64,000 nucleotides of DNA from Begonia masoniana (Eukaryota; Streptophyta; Magnoliopsida; Cucurbitales; Begoniaceae): the NCBI GenBank assembly GCA_022432975.1, contig CM039509.1:17917261-17981260 (forward strand). The letters are read 5' to 3'. The position numbers were made by a program, and so were the translations under genes. Positions 33,560 to 45,322 of the stretch are shown piece after piece (positions within the stretch are counted from its first letter, which is position 1; each line of letters begins with the position of its first letter). The notes under the pieces are model-generated. The model ran no database searches, had not been told where the DNA came from, and saw only the letters and a program-made list of their open reading frames with translations.

Positions 33560-34814
33560 ACGTGGCCTAGAAAATTAATCCTACTTAACTAGAATTCACA
33601 CTTTGATAGCTTGGTGTACAATTGGTGTTGTTTCAGAGTTGTTAGCACAATTGTCAAGTGCTCCTCATGCTCAGCTTCACTCCTGGAATAAACCAGGATG
33701 TCATCGATAAAAACGATCACAAATTTATCCAGGAAGTCTTGGAATATCCTGTTCATCAAGTCCATAAATGCTGCCGGGGCATTAGCAACCCGAACGACAT
33801 CACTAAGAACTCATAGTGCCCATATCGGGTCTTGAAGGCGGTCTTTGCAATATCATCAGCTCTGACCTTCAACTGGTAATAACCGGAGCGCAAGTCAATA
33901 TTAGAAAATACCCGAGCCCCTTGTAGCTGGTCAAATAAATCATCGATTCTCGGCAACGGGTACTTATTCTTGATCGTCAACTTGTTCAGCTCACGGTAGT
34001 CATTACACATCCGTAAGGACCCATCTTTCTTCTTGACAAATAAGACGGTAGCACCCCACGGAGAGAAACTGGGGCGCACAAAACCCTTGTCCACCAACTC
34101 TTTCAGCTGAGCCTTCAATTCCTTTAGCTCAATTGGTGCCATACGGTACGGATTCTTCGATACTGGTTCCGCACCTGGATATACATCAATTTCAAACTCA
34201 ATTTCGCGATCAGGTGGCAATCCCGGTAGGTCATCTAAGAAAACCTCTGAGAAGTCTCGGACTACCAGAATATTTTGAAGTCCAACCTCACTTTGCCTTT
34301 GAACATCCACTACGTGGGCAAGAAATCCGATGCATCCGGACCTCATTAGCCGTTGAGCTTTCAGGGAAGATATAACAGGCATATGGTGTTTCTTCGGTAC
34401 TGCCTGATAAGAGAATTCTACTTCATTTGGGCGTTTAAATGACACTAGCCCGGACCTACAGTTGATGGTGGTATGATGTCTAAACAGCCAGTCAATCCCC
34501 AGAATGACATCGTACCCTTTCATACTGATGATGATAAGGTCGGCGTACAACTTCTGGTTTCCTACTGACGCTATATCACCCCGTACCACCTGCTCGGAGT
34601 GCATAAACTCTCCGGACGGTAGCATAATGCTGTAGGGCTGATCTTACGACGTACAATTAACCTTCTGTCTAACTACGAAGTCCCCTGCCACAAACGAATG
34701 TGTGGCCTCCGTGTCCCACAAGGTATAAGCAGGTGTATCACATATTATAATTGTACCGGTAATTGTCGTGTGCAGATCAGCATCATCAACATCTTCCATC
34801 ATTGCAAAGACTCT
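33560..34814 (-). pseudogene. pol: Element C protease and reverse transcriptase, broken; protease motif DTG changed to DTE
   Basis: The protease site reads LWDTEATHSF (about 34700-34730), so the second Gly of the catalytic triad is Glu. A stop lies near 34644. RT is open from 34625 to 33756 with [24 protein letters not shown] (Asn where relatives have IDYR) and ends by frameshift in MSFGL. The [10 protein letters not shown] motif is still readable near 33690-33720. Confidence 0.85.
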
Positions 34815-35812
34815 TGGCACAGCTTGACCTGTTTGGTGTCGGGCATTGGGCAATCCCGAACAAGATGGCCTACTTTGCCGCATCGGAAACACTGGCCGGT
34901 AGCAAGTCTGCATTCTCCTCTGTGAGGCTTCTGGCACTGCGGGCATCCTGAAAGTTGAGGAGCCTCCATTGGTCTCTTTCCTTTGTCTTGATAAAGGATG
35001 GCTTCATTGGGCCTCTTAATGCCCCTGTTTTGTTGTTGTTGAGGTTGTAAATTCTGACCTCTTTGTTGTTGTTGTTGCTGTTGAGGAACACTTCGAATAA
35101 TCCCTCTTGGTGAATCTCTTTGTCTCTGGGACTTTATTTCTAAGGCCTCCAACTGATAGGCTTTGGCCACCACTCTTGTGTACGGTGCCTCGTTAAAACC
35201 TCCGGTTGTAATTCCTTGCAGAAGATCCATCTTTAGCCCTTGAATGAACTGGTGTACCTTGTTCTCGTCGGAGGCCACCAGGTGTGTTGCATATCGGGAT
35301 AATGACTCAAATTTTTGAACATATTCAGCCACTGACCCATACTATCACAGCCGAGAGAATTCAACTAAATTTTCCTTCCTCACACCCCGATCAAAGTACT
35401 TCTCGTAGAAGATTTTCGTGAATCCTTCCCAGCTTAATGCCACGGTAGTGGACTGCACTGTGTCCCACCAAAATCCAGCACTTTCGGTGAGATAGAACGC
35501 TGCGTATATAACCTTCTTGCTGTCTTCTACTTCTGCATAACTGAACATCTTCTCCATAGCTCGAATCCAAGTTTCAGCACGGGTCGGGTTAGTAGACATT
35601 CCATCAAATGCAGGCGGCTGGAGTCGTCTGAATCTATCTCCACTGGTATCACGCGGAGCATTAGCATAATTGTTATTTTCGTGGTTATTATTCCTGTCAT
35701 CTTCTCTGGCCATCATGCGTTCCACCATGCGGGACTGTACACCCACTAGCTCAGTTAAGCGATCTATTGCACGAGAACTGTCGCTTGCTTCTTCCTGTTG
35801 GCCTCTCACCAT
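34815..35812 (-). pseudogene. gag: Element C gag with two adjacent stops
   Basis: It starts at ATG 35812 (MVRGQQEEASD). The capsid part has FWWDTVQSTTV and YEKYFD. At FSRL the codons for Arg-Gln are replaced by TGA TAG (about 35339-35344), both explained by C to T changes. The frame continues (35332-34799) through a Q-rich linker to the CCHC knuckle CFRCGKVGHLVRDC. A frameshift follows the knuckle. Confidence 0.86.
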
Positions 35813-35956
35813 TTCTAAGAAATCCTATAAACGAAATAATAGATTTAATAAACAAAAACTTTTACGTGAACTTAAACACTTACAGTTGGTGGAGCGATCT
35901 CACGTGGCGGGTTGCGCAGTCAGACATTTCACAGAATCGGTTTTAAAACCTTGCCT

Positions 35957-35967
35957 CTCTGATACCA
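35957..35967 (-). other. Element C primer-binding site
   Basis: On the minus strand TGGTATCAGAG stands four bases inside the end of the 5' LTR. Confidence 0.8.
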
Positions 35968-35971
35968 TAAC

Positions 35972-38002
35972 TGTGACAGCCCGAAACCAGAACCCATCGG
36001 AGTCCGAGATCCAAGCCGTCACTCCGGGACAGAAAACGGATAATGGTGACTATAAATTTTTTTTTAACAGACAGCGTTACTGGAACAAAAGGACATAAAA
36101 ACGTTTACCAAATGCACTGGACAACTTATGAAAACCAACTGAGCTTTTAGGACTTCACAGAAGAACAGAAATAAAATGACAGAAGACGTGTACTATCAAT
36201 GCAAAACCCTAAACATAAAATTTTATAGAAAGGGAGGGACTATGGTGATTAACAAATTTCAGAATCACAGAGAAAGAGAAACGGGAACTAACTCAGAGCT
36301 GAGATTACAGGAATGAGTGACTAAAATGAAGAAACGGAATTAAGCATGAAAAACAGAAAGAACAGGAATAAATTGAGGCAAACAGAAGAAATTTAAAGCT
36401 GGGCGGAAGACGTAGGCAGAGAACTGGTGGAAGACTTAGTTTAAAAAAAGGGCAGCGGTGGATTCAGATACGACAAAAAAAATGAACAGGGTTCAGCGGA
36501 AGAGGCTGAGTAAAACTGGGCGGAAGAGGTGGTGACGTCAGCCGGAAGATGAGTGACGTCAGGCGGAGGATACAGACCGCAAACGGAATTCGGATGAGGT
36601 GATGACGTCAACCGGAAGATGGATGACGTCAACCAGAAGATACAGACAACAGATGAGATCCGATGAGGTGATGACGTCAGCCGGAAGATGGATGATGTCA
36701 ACCGGAAGATACAGACGGCAGATGAGATCGGATGAGGTGGTGAAGTCAGCCGGAAGATGGATGACATCAGCCGGAAGATACAGACAATAGACAACAACGG
36801 ATGAGATGAAGACGTCATCAGATGAGATAATTGAACTGGGCGGTGGAGGTGGGTGATGCCACCAGTGGATGTACACTTAAACAGCAGTGGACGTGATCGG
36901 ATGATATAGTCTAAAAGGGGCAGAGTTTGACAACTTTTAACAGAAAGACATACGGGCAGGGAGCATCAAAACGGAAGGCATAAGGGTTTCAAACCTTCAA
37001 AACCCGATTCAAAACAAGATTTTTGAAACACACTTTGCAGATGATAGACTTCAACTGACAGATTTAAGAAAGACAGACTGCATGGATAGCTCTAGAATTC
37101 GAGACCATCCATGCAAACCTTAAAACAGGAAAATATTCTAAAACATTTCAGAACATTCAGGACATAAGTTCCACTGTCAAATTCAGTGATTTCTAAAGCT
37201 GAGACATCAGAACTTGTACATTGTTCTAAAAGTAAAACCTCTGAATTAGTACAGAATCTAACATGCAATTGCAGAATCTACCAAAAGAAGAGTTTTTACA
37301 GAATTTACAACACAACCAGAAATTCCAGAAGACTTTACAGATATAGACATTACAGAAAAATTAAACCTCGGGTCAGAATTTGTCTGGCTGCAGCAACCAC
37401 ACCCCCATGAGCTCGATCCACCAGCCACCTATTCATCAGACTGAGGCACGAAGTCCTCATTTTCGGGTTCAGTACCTACATCGGGGAGTTCACCTATGAG
37501 TCTAAAACTCAGTAAGAACATATATATATATATATGCAGTGATGCAAAATACTATGCTTGCGGTTTTCATAATACAGTGACAGTACAGAACATTACGTTT
37601 CAGTGGCAGAGGGGTATAAGTGGGGCTTATAGGGGAACTGGCAACAATAAGGTGCATTTTCAGGCACATTCAGACATTCAGTAGTTTTTCAGAATCTCAA
37701 GGAAGGATAAAACCAGAGGGTCCTTCGCAAGGACAATTTTTCAGAATCCCAGGGAAGGATAAAACCAGAGGGCCAGTCCCCGTCCCACACTTAACCAATA
37801 CATTACATTCAGATTCTGTTTTATCTTTCTTAACTTCAAAACCGTGTGCAGAAAACATTGTTTTGCATGAACTTTCGGGAAAACGTGTATGCATGAACTT
37901 TCACAGTGCTTAACTTGAAACAGCAGTTAACAGAATAATACAACAGAATCTAGAGAGAAAACAGATAACTCAGAACTTAACTCTAACTTTCTCTACCCGA
38001 AA
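35972..38002 (-). repeat. Element C 5' LTR, part 1 (left of element D)
   Basis: On the + strand it begins TGTGACAGCCCGAAACCAG and matches 19160 onward. TGACGTCA copies and variants lie at 36532-36820. It is interrupted by D at CGAAA (37998-38002) and resumes at 45323. Confidence 0.9.
36532..36820. promoter_or_regulatory. TGACGTCA array in the C 5' LTR
   Basis: TGACGTCA and one-base variants recur about eight times next to CCGGAAGATG, with spacings near 20-40 bp. The 3' LTR has the same array at 19724-19940 with different substitutions. Confidence 0.5.
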
Positions 38003-40377
38003 TGTAACACCCCTAAAACTGTACCTATTTTTCCCGTATAAAATTTTCCTTTTTAAGCCTCTAAACCAATTAAAAACATTCTCGAAAACCTTTAAAGAAA
38101 ATTCATTTATCATATAAAAACAGTTTACATAAAACCACTCAACCTTCTATCATTCCTCAACTCATCAATTCATCACATCCTGACAATATCATTTCTTATC
38201 TACATCTCAATTATACAGTTCAACACCGAATCTCTTGACGCTCATACATCCTCCATAATCTCACTCAGAACGACTCGAGACATAAGTAAACAAAACACAT
38301 TTTCCAAGAAAACGAACTGCATGGATCCATTTAAAAACCAAACATTCCTCCTGTTTAAAAAGAAAGTCCCAAGCAGTTCCAGAAAGTTGTAAATTCAAAA
38401 CAGTTTCGTTATCCATAGCAATTCAACAATATTTACCACAGCCTACACCTATCACTTACATATTTCTATCCAGAATAACCCAAACATCCTAATATGACAA
38501 ACTATACATTTCATATCAAGTCCCCAAAGCATATACCTACATCCCCACGGGTCAATTACGCGTCGACTGCCCAGCACACTCCCACGGGCCATCTTTCTTC
38601 AACTGTTCATGCCTCGGGTGGAGGGATCTCATCCTCACCTGTGTAGAGGTCACCTACACCATAAAAATAATTCGTGAGCTTAAGGCTCAGTAAGTCTACG
38701 TGAATGCAATGCATGCTATGCGTGCAGTTCATAAAAACATGCCTCCTACCTTTTCGCTATTCATTTCATTTCATTTCATTTCTTATACTTATACTTATAC
38801 TTCACCGTGGCCTCACTCTCGCTAGATAGGAACGGCACATCCCGCGATTGGATAGCCCCTCGTATCTAACCGGGGGGAAGACATGCTCCCCAAGCAGCCA
38901 TGTCTGAACCACCACCACCGTCGACATCAGATTACAGACATTCATACTTATTCATTAACATTTTCCTTTTTCATAAAAACATGCATACAAATTCATTTTT
39001 CATGCCTTTCGGAAACCGTGATGCGTGAACATGTGCAATACTATAACATAAGCAGAATATAAACAAACAACATATGTACCATCAAGACAACAAACAAACG
39101 ACCTATAAAACGATTAACCTAACTACCCCACCAAAGCAATTTAACAAACAATTCTCCAATTCCTCGATCAACAAAATCTATGGTGTAGGCCAATCGGCCA
39201 AACAAGTCGCGAAGACTTACCTGATGTCCTTAGCACGCCGAGCTCCGTCCACGAGCGTCGTTCGTCTGGGGCAAAACACAACTTTTTCTGTTAAAAACGG
39301 TTTAAACTTCTAAACGTCCAATTTCAACAAAACTTAACTAAGGCAATTCCTAAAGTTCTATCTTAATTAATCGAAGCAATTAACGACGACTTTACGCTCG
39401 ATAATTTGAAATTCCAATTACGAGTTATTTCTGAAAACCCGTAAATTCCTAAATTTATACCTTTTCACAAATTGAATTATCTTCGTCCAATAACGTCAAA
39501 TACGTTCAATACATACTTAATCAAGGCTAACCTATTAATTACGAACCCTAATTCGCGTTTTTGACGAGATTTAATCGAAACCCTAATTATTTAAAATGCC
39601 GTAACCTTCGAAATAAAAGCTCTAAGAACGTAGATGCATACCGAGGGTAGCGAGAGGGGAAGAAATGACGAAGATCGGAGGAAGAACGGAGGAAAACGGA
39701 GCTCGAACGGAGTCGGAATCGCCGCGGCCGTGAGAGAGCTCGCTCTCTGTCGTTGAACACCAGAGAAGAAAGAGAGGAAATGTGAGGGAGAGAAGAAATT
39801 GTGATGTTTAAATAAATTTGATTTGCAAATTACCATTTTGCCCTTCTTACTTAAATCTATTTGTTTCGTCCTTCGTTTCGTTAATCGTCCAACGATTCGG
39901 ATTCTCGAAAATTCCTTATTTTGCCAATAACTCATATTCGTCGTCAGGGCCTTATTAAAACTGTCCGTTCGCAAAACGGACCACGTTTACTATTTTTACT
40001 GAACCATCGTTTACTTTACGATAGCGTATTTATTCAGAACATAGCGTTTAAACTCCAAAAATTCCCAAAACTTCCTTAAAATTCTAATTACTTGTTAGGG
40101 TCATAATGACGCTTTCTCTTCGTGAAACGGATCTCGTTTACTAATTTTAATAAAACATCCATTACATTACGAGAAACATAATTACTCGGAATATTGCGTC
40201 ACTATTCCGAAAATTCTCGTAATATTCTTAAAATTCCTATTAATCATTAGGATCGCAATAAAGCTTTCTGTTTGCGAAACCGACTTGATTTGACATAATT
40301 ACTAAAAATGCCATATATAATATATTATATCAATATAATATATTAAATCCAAAATTCCGTACAAGCCGGATATTACA
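38003..40377 (-). repeat. Element D 3' LTR (2375 bp)
   Basis: On the minus strand it starts TGTAATATCCGGC at 40377 and ends GGTGTTACA at 38003. It has equal length and almost identical sequence to the 5' LTR. Confidence 0.93.
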
Positions 40378-41637
40378 TTCCACCCACCTTATTCAGAATT
40401 TTGTCCTCAAAATTTGACTTAGGTTATAGCTAACGGCATTACTTTCCTATACTCTGCGGTGTAATACATCCACTTATGGTCTCCCATCCCTTCCAAGTCT
40501 CTTTCCTCCTCCTCTAAAAGTTCGTACTTCCTATTATTAACTTAGATCCCACCATATCCAGAGTCAATCTCCACAATTTTATACCAAATCTCGACCATAC
40601 GTTCCAACGCCAGCTCAAAATTCGTAATTCCTACTCTCAATTAGACCGTGTATATTTTAACTTACACATTAATTCTTACCAAATTTTCCTAAGTCGCACA
40701 CTTTCCTAGGTAACTTACCAATCTCTCCAGTCATTTCGGGGTGGGTTTCACAACTAAGCCCTCACTGTCATTTTCCTCGAACTATATAAACAGAATTTCT
40801 CATAACATCACATTCCTTCTATGTTTCGTCCCTGAATTCTATCGCTACATTCATAATATAAATCCTCATACTACTTACGTTACACCCTTTTGCCACCACT
40901 AGATCTCTATTAACTCCTAGTGTCGTTAATTTCAAAATTTCTGCCCTTGATGTGATCTAATTTACACGTTCAAACCTCAAATCAATTATGTAGTTATTGG
41001 TCTTGACTTCCTCCTACTGAACTTCTAAGCTCAGTTAGATGATTTCTGTGAAAATCAACATTCTCTTTCTTATATAAATTGCAAATTTCGCAATTTGCAG
41101 ACCTTCCAACGGCAATCTAAGCTTCTAACCTAACGTCTCTTTTAATCGCAACGATCTACTTTACCTTTCCCTAAATTCTTCAAGGCTACTTCGAGTTCGC
41201 TGGCTAGTCTATTTTCGTTCGCTTATTCCAGTCAGGTTCCAGCTATTCTACTCGACATTTATTCTAAGCCTAACTCTTGAATTGTATCATAATCTAGACA
41301 CTCTTAACTTTACACCGATCACCAATATACAAACTCTACAGTACTTCCTCTATTTAAACACTCTCCAAGTTTTACAACAATCTAGGTTATCTCTTAATAG
41401 ATTCATATTTAAACCTTTATCTCTCTTGATTAGTAGTATTCTAATACTCCAGGAGGGGTTGCCAGTTAGACATAGTCCCTTCCTACTTAAGAAAACATAT
41501 CTCTTAGGGCGTATTCCTCTAATTGTTACCAAACCTTAAGTGCGTAAACCCCGTTGATTTCTTCGAGGTTCACCTAATAATCTTTCTTACCCACCATCCT
41601 ATTCTCTTACTTTTCTAGCCTATCATTTTCATTATTA
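40378..41637 (-). other. Element D pol-less internal region
   Basis: About 1.26 kb between gag and the 3' LTR shows no long open frame and none of the pol motifs seen in the sister elements. The end next to the LTR (40378-40410) keeps the polypurine region (AATAAGGTGGGTGGAA on the minus strand). I recognise no other content. Confidence 0.75.
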
Positions 41638-42783
41638 TTATAACAATAATATTGCCGTACAGGTAATTAAAAGAATACCTGCAAGTGTAGAAGGCTGGGC
41701 CCCATCGTCGACGTCGTCAGGCTTGATGAAAGCAAAGACCCTTGGTACAACCCTTCCTTGATCCCTACTCTGTTGATCCCGACCTGGTTGATTTCGGTTT
41801 GATAACGGACAATTCATGATATAGTGGCCAGGTTCCCCACACCGATAACACCTGTTGGTACGTGTCAGACAATCACCGTAGTGCTGCTTCTGGCACTGCG
41901 GACACAAAGGCTTTTGAATAGCCTCTTGGATTTGCTTTCCTTTTCCCCGGTCGCCCTTACCACCATCGTAGGATCTCTTATCACTCCTCTGTTGTCGTGG
42001 CTGTTGATGCTCACTTGGTGGCCAGTCTCGGTCCCATGACTGAGGCTGGATCTCACGAAAGAAGCCCTTTGCTGGCTCCTTCGGCCTAACACAAGTCGCC
42101 CTGGCAGCCTCGATGTCCAGAGCTCTAGCTGCAATGTCAGAATAGGGCACATCTATAATCCCCGATACTACAACGTGCATCCGAATCTCTGGATTAAGTC
42201 CTTCCATGAACTGGTGCACCTTTTCTTCATTGTCACTGACAAGACGTGGTGCAAATCGTGACAAAGCCTCGAACTTCCGTATGTATTCGGCAACCGAACC
42301 TGTCTGCTTTAACTGTGTGAACTCATTCCTCTTGGCCACTCTCACCGTACGGCTGAAATATTTATCAAAGAATAAAAACTTGAACCGATCCCAAGTCATA
42401 ACTGATACATCCGTAGTCGACTTGATCGAGTCCCACCAAAAACGGGCATCCATTGCCAAGTGAAAGGCGACAAAAGCAACCTTCTTCTCATTCTCCACTT
42501 CCGCATACTGTAGCATATCCTCCATGGTGCGTACCCACTCTTCTGCAACAGTCGGATCCGATGAGCGGCCGTCAAACACCGGAGGCCGTAGGCTTTGGAG
42601 TTTCTGCATACCTTGATTATTAGGCACTATCAAACCTTGGGCCCTCTGATTCTCTCGCTGGTTCTCTCGATTCACTAAGTCCGTGATTTGTTGAGCTTGC
42701 CGGTCCATATGCTGAGACTGGCGGTCTAACAACTCTGTAAGTCGGTCCATCGCGTCGTCTCTAGGATCCCTTCCTCGAACCAT
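41638..42783 (-). CDS. gag: Element D Gag polyprotein, intact (381 codons)
   Basis: Gag packages element RNA into cytoplasmic particles. The start at ATG 42783 (MVRGRDPRDD) matches the start of the sister elements, 165 bases after the 5' LTR. Residues about 20-45 form a Q-rich coil (QHMDRQAQQ). The capsid part includes FWWDSIKSTTDV and FDKYFS. The basic, Gln-rich linker near residues 255-285 leads to a CPQC pair and one CCHC knuckle CYRCGEPGHYIMNC (about residues 310-323). The frame ends in a short new tail just where the protease would begin (relatives continue into LLDTGA). It is the only undamaged gag in the window. Confidence 0.85.
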   Translation of the reverse strand: MVRGRDPRDDAMDRLTELLDRQSQHMDRQAQQITDLVNRENQRENQRAQGLIVPNNQGMQKLQSLRPPVFDGRSSDPTVAEEWVRTMEDMLQYAEVENEKKVAFVAFHLAMDARFWWDSIKSTTDVSVMTWDRFKFLFFDKYFSRTVRVAKRNEFTQLKQTGSVAEYIRKFEALSRFAPRLVSDNEEKVHQFMEGLNPEIRMHVVVSGIIDVPYSDIAARALDIEAARATCVRPKEPAKGFFREIQPQSWDRDWPPSEHQQPRQQRSDKRSYDGGKGDRGKGKQIQEAIQKPLCPQCQKQHYGDCLTRTNRCYRCGEPGHYIMNCPLSNRNQPGRDQQSRDQGRVVPRVFAFIKPDDVDDGAQPSTLAGILLITCTAILLL

Positions 42784-42932
42784 AATTATAAAACTCCTAT
42801 AAAATTTAAAACATGTAATCTCTAAGAAACAAAATCAAATAAAACAATAAACAGACTTACAGTTGATGAAGGATGTCCGCGTAGTGGCTGTGCAGTCGAG
42901 CAGTCTACAGAACCGATTTTTAAACCCGGGGG

Positions 42933-42943
42933 CTCTGATACCA
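42933..42943 (-). other. Element D primer-binding site
   Basis: TGGTATCAGAG on the minus strand, next to the 5' LTR end. Confidence 0.82.
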
Positions 42944-43551
42944 TAACTGTAACACCCCTAAAACTGTACCTATTTTTCCCGTATAAAATTTTCCTTTTTA
43001 AGCCTCTAAACCAATTAAAAACATTCTCGAAAACCTTTAAAGAAAATTCATTTATCATATAAAAACAGTTTACATAAAACCACTCAACCTTCTATCATTC
43101 CTCAACTCATCAATTCATCACATCCTGACAATATCATTTCTTATCTACATCTCAATTATACAGTTCAACACCGAATCTCTTGACGCTCATACATCCTCCA
43201 TAATCTCACTCAGAACGACTCGAGACATAAGTAAACAAAACACATTTTCCAAGAAAACGAACTGCATGGATCCATTTAAAAACCAAACATTCCTCCTGTT
43301 TAAAAAGAAAGTCCCAAGCAGTTCCAGAAAGTTGTAAATTCAAAACAGTTTCGTTATCCATAGCAATTCAACAATATTTACCACAGCCTACACCTATCAC
43401 TTACATATTTCTATCCAGAATAACCCAAACATCCTAATATGACAAACTATACATTTCATATCAAGTCCCCAAAGCATATACCTACATCCCCACGGGTCAA
43501 TTACGCGTCGACTGCCCAGCACACTCCCACGGGCCATCTTTCTTCAACTGT

Positions 43552-43598
43552 TCATGCCTCGGGTGGAGGGATCTCATCCTCACCTGTGTAGAGGTCAC
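43552..43598 (-). other. Candidate LTR exon 3 (D 5' LTR), acidic tail
   Basis: It follows GGTGTAG on the minus strand and reads GDLYTGEDEIPPPEA then TGA. It is also present in the 3' LTR. Confidence 0.5.
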
Positions 43599-44165
43599 CT
43601 ACACCATAAAAATAAGTCGTGAGCTTAAGGCTCAGTAAGTCTACGTGAATGCAATGCATGCTATGCGTGCAGTTCATAAAAACATGCCTCCTACCTTTTC
43701 GCTATTCATTTCATTTCATTTCATTTCTTATACTTATACTTATACTTCACCGTGGCCTCACTCTCGCTAGATAGGAACGGCACATCCCGCGATTGGATAG
43801 CCCCTCGTATCTAACCGGGGGGAAGACATGCTCCCCAAGCAGCCATGTCTGAACCACCACCACCGTCGACATCAGATTACAGACATTCATACTTATTCAT
43901 TAACATTTTCCTTTTTCATAAAAACATGCATACAAATTCATTTTTCATGCCTTTCGGAAACCGTGATGCGTGAACATGTGCAATACTATAACATAAGCAG
44001 AATATAAACAAACAACATATGTACCATCAAGACAACAAACAAACGACCTATAAAACGGTTAACCTAACTACCCCACCAAAGCAATTTAACAAACAATTCT
44101 CCAATTCCTCGATCAACAAAATCTATGGTGTAGGCCAATCGGCCAAACAAGTCGCGAAGACTTAC

Positions 44166-44210
44166 CTGATGTCCTTAGCACGCCGAGCTCCGTCCACGAG
44201 CGTCGTTCGT
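44166..44210 (-). other. Candidate LTR exon 2 (D 5' LTR), 45 nt
   Basis: It is bounded by TTTTGCCCCAG and GTAAGTCTTCG on the minus strand. Phase 1 reads ERRSWTELGVLRTS plus one base, sharing RSWTEL with B. Confidence 0.5.
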
Positions 44211-45322
44211 CTGGGGCAAAACACAACTTTTTCTGTTAAAAACGGTTTAAACTTCTAAACGTCCAATTTCAACAAAACTTAACTAAGGCAATTCCTAAAG
44301 TTCTATCTTAATTAATCGAAGCAATTAACGACGACTTTACGCTCGATAATTTGAAATTCCAATTACGAGTTATTTCTGAAAACCCGTAAATTCCTAAATT
44401 TATACCTTTTCACAAATTGAATTATCTTCGTCCAATAACGTCAAATACGTTCAATACATACTTAATCAAGGCTAACCTATTAATTACGAACCCTAATTCG
44501 CGTTTTTGACGAGATTTAATCGAAACCCTAATTATTTAAAATGCCGTAACCTTCGAAATAAAAGCTCTAAGAACGTAGATGCATACCGAGGGTAGCGAGA
44601 GGGGAAGAAATGACGAAGATCGGAGGAAGAACGGAGGAAAACGGAGCTCGAACGGAGTCGGAATCGCCGCGGCCGTGAGAGAGCTCGCTCTCTGTCGTTG
44701 AACACCAGAGAAGAAAGAGAGGAAATGTGAGGGAGAGAAGAAATTGTGATGTTTAAATAAATTTGATTTGCAAATTACCATTTTGCCCTTCTTACTTAAA
44801 TCTATTTGTTTCGTCCTTCGTTTCGTTAATCGTCCAACGATTCGGATTCTCGAAAATTCCTTATTTTGCCAATAACTCATATTCGTCGTCAGGGCCTTAT
44901 TAAAACTGTCCGTTCGCAAAACGGACCACGTTTACTATTTTTACTGAACCATCGTTTACTTTACGATAGCGTATTTATTCAGAACATAGCGTTTAAACTC
45001 CAAAAATTCCCAAAACTTCCTTAAAATTCTAATTACTTGTTAGGGTCATAATGACGCTTTCTCTTCGTGAAACGGATCTCGTTTACTAATTTTAATAAAA
45101 CATCCATTACATTACGAGAAACATAATTACTCGGAATATTGCGTCACTATTCCGAAAATTCTCGTAATATTCTTAAAATTCCTATTAATCATTAGGATCG
45201 CAATAAAGCTTTCTGTTTGCGAAACCGACTTGATTTGACATAATTACTAAAAATGCCATATATAATATATTATATCAATATAATATATTAAATCCAAAAT
45301 TCCGTACAAGCCGGATATTACA

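Larger units (their letters stand above)
38003..45322 (-). mobile_element. Element D: very young gag-only, non-autonomous Ty3/gypsy-type LTR element (7320 bp)
   Basis: A perfect duplication CGAAA flanks it (37998-38002 and 45323-45327). Both LTRs are 2375 bp (38003-40377 and 42948-45322), and in a line-by-line reading I found two differences (near 38671 and 39112). The internal region (40378-42947) has an intact PBS, one open gag frame and a polypurine tract, but no protease active site, RT, RNaseH or integrase. LTR and gag are closest to B. Mobility must have come from another element's enzymes. Confidence 0.92.
42948..45322 (-). repeat. Element D 5' LTR (2375 bp)
   Basis: Candidate exons on the minus strand are 44166-44210 (exon 2) and 43552-43598 (exon 3). 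A pyrimidine-rich leader lies around 44590-44740. Confidence 0.93.

Noticed and set aside
44536..44919. 127-codon minus frame present twice (also 39591-39974)
   Set aside because: It is in the U3/leader part of the D LTRs; the two copies are identical because the LTRs are young, not because of selection. The start lies upstream of the expected transcript start.
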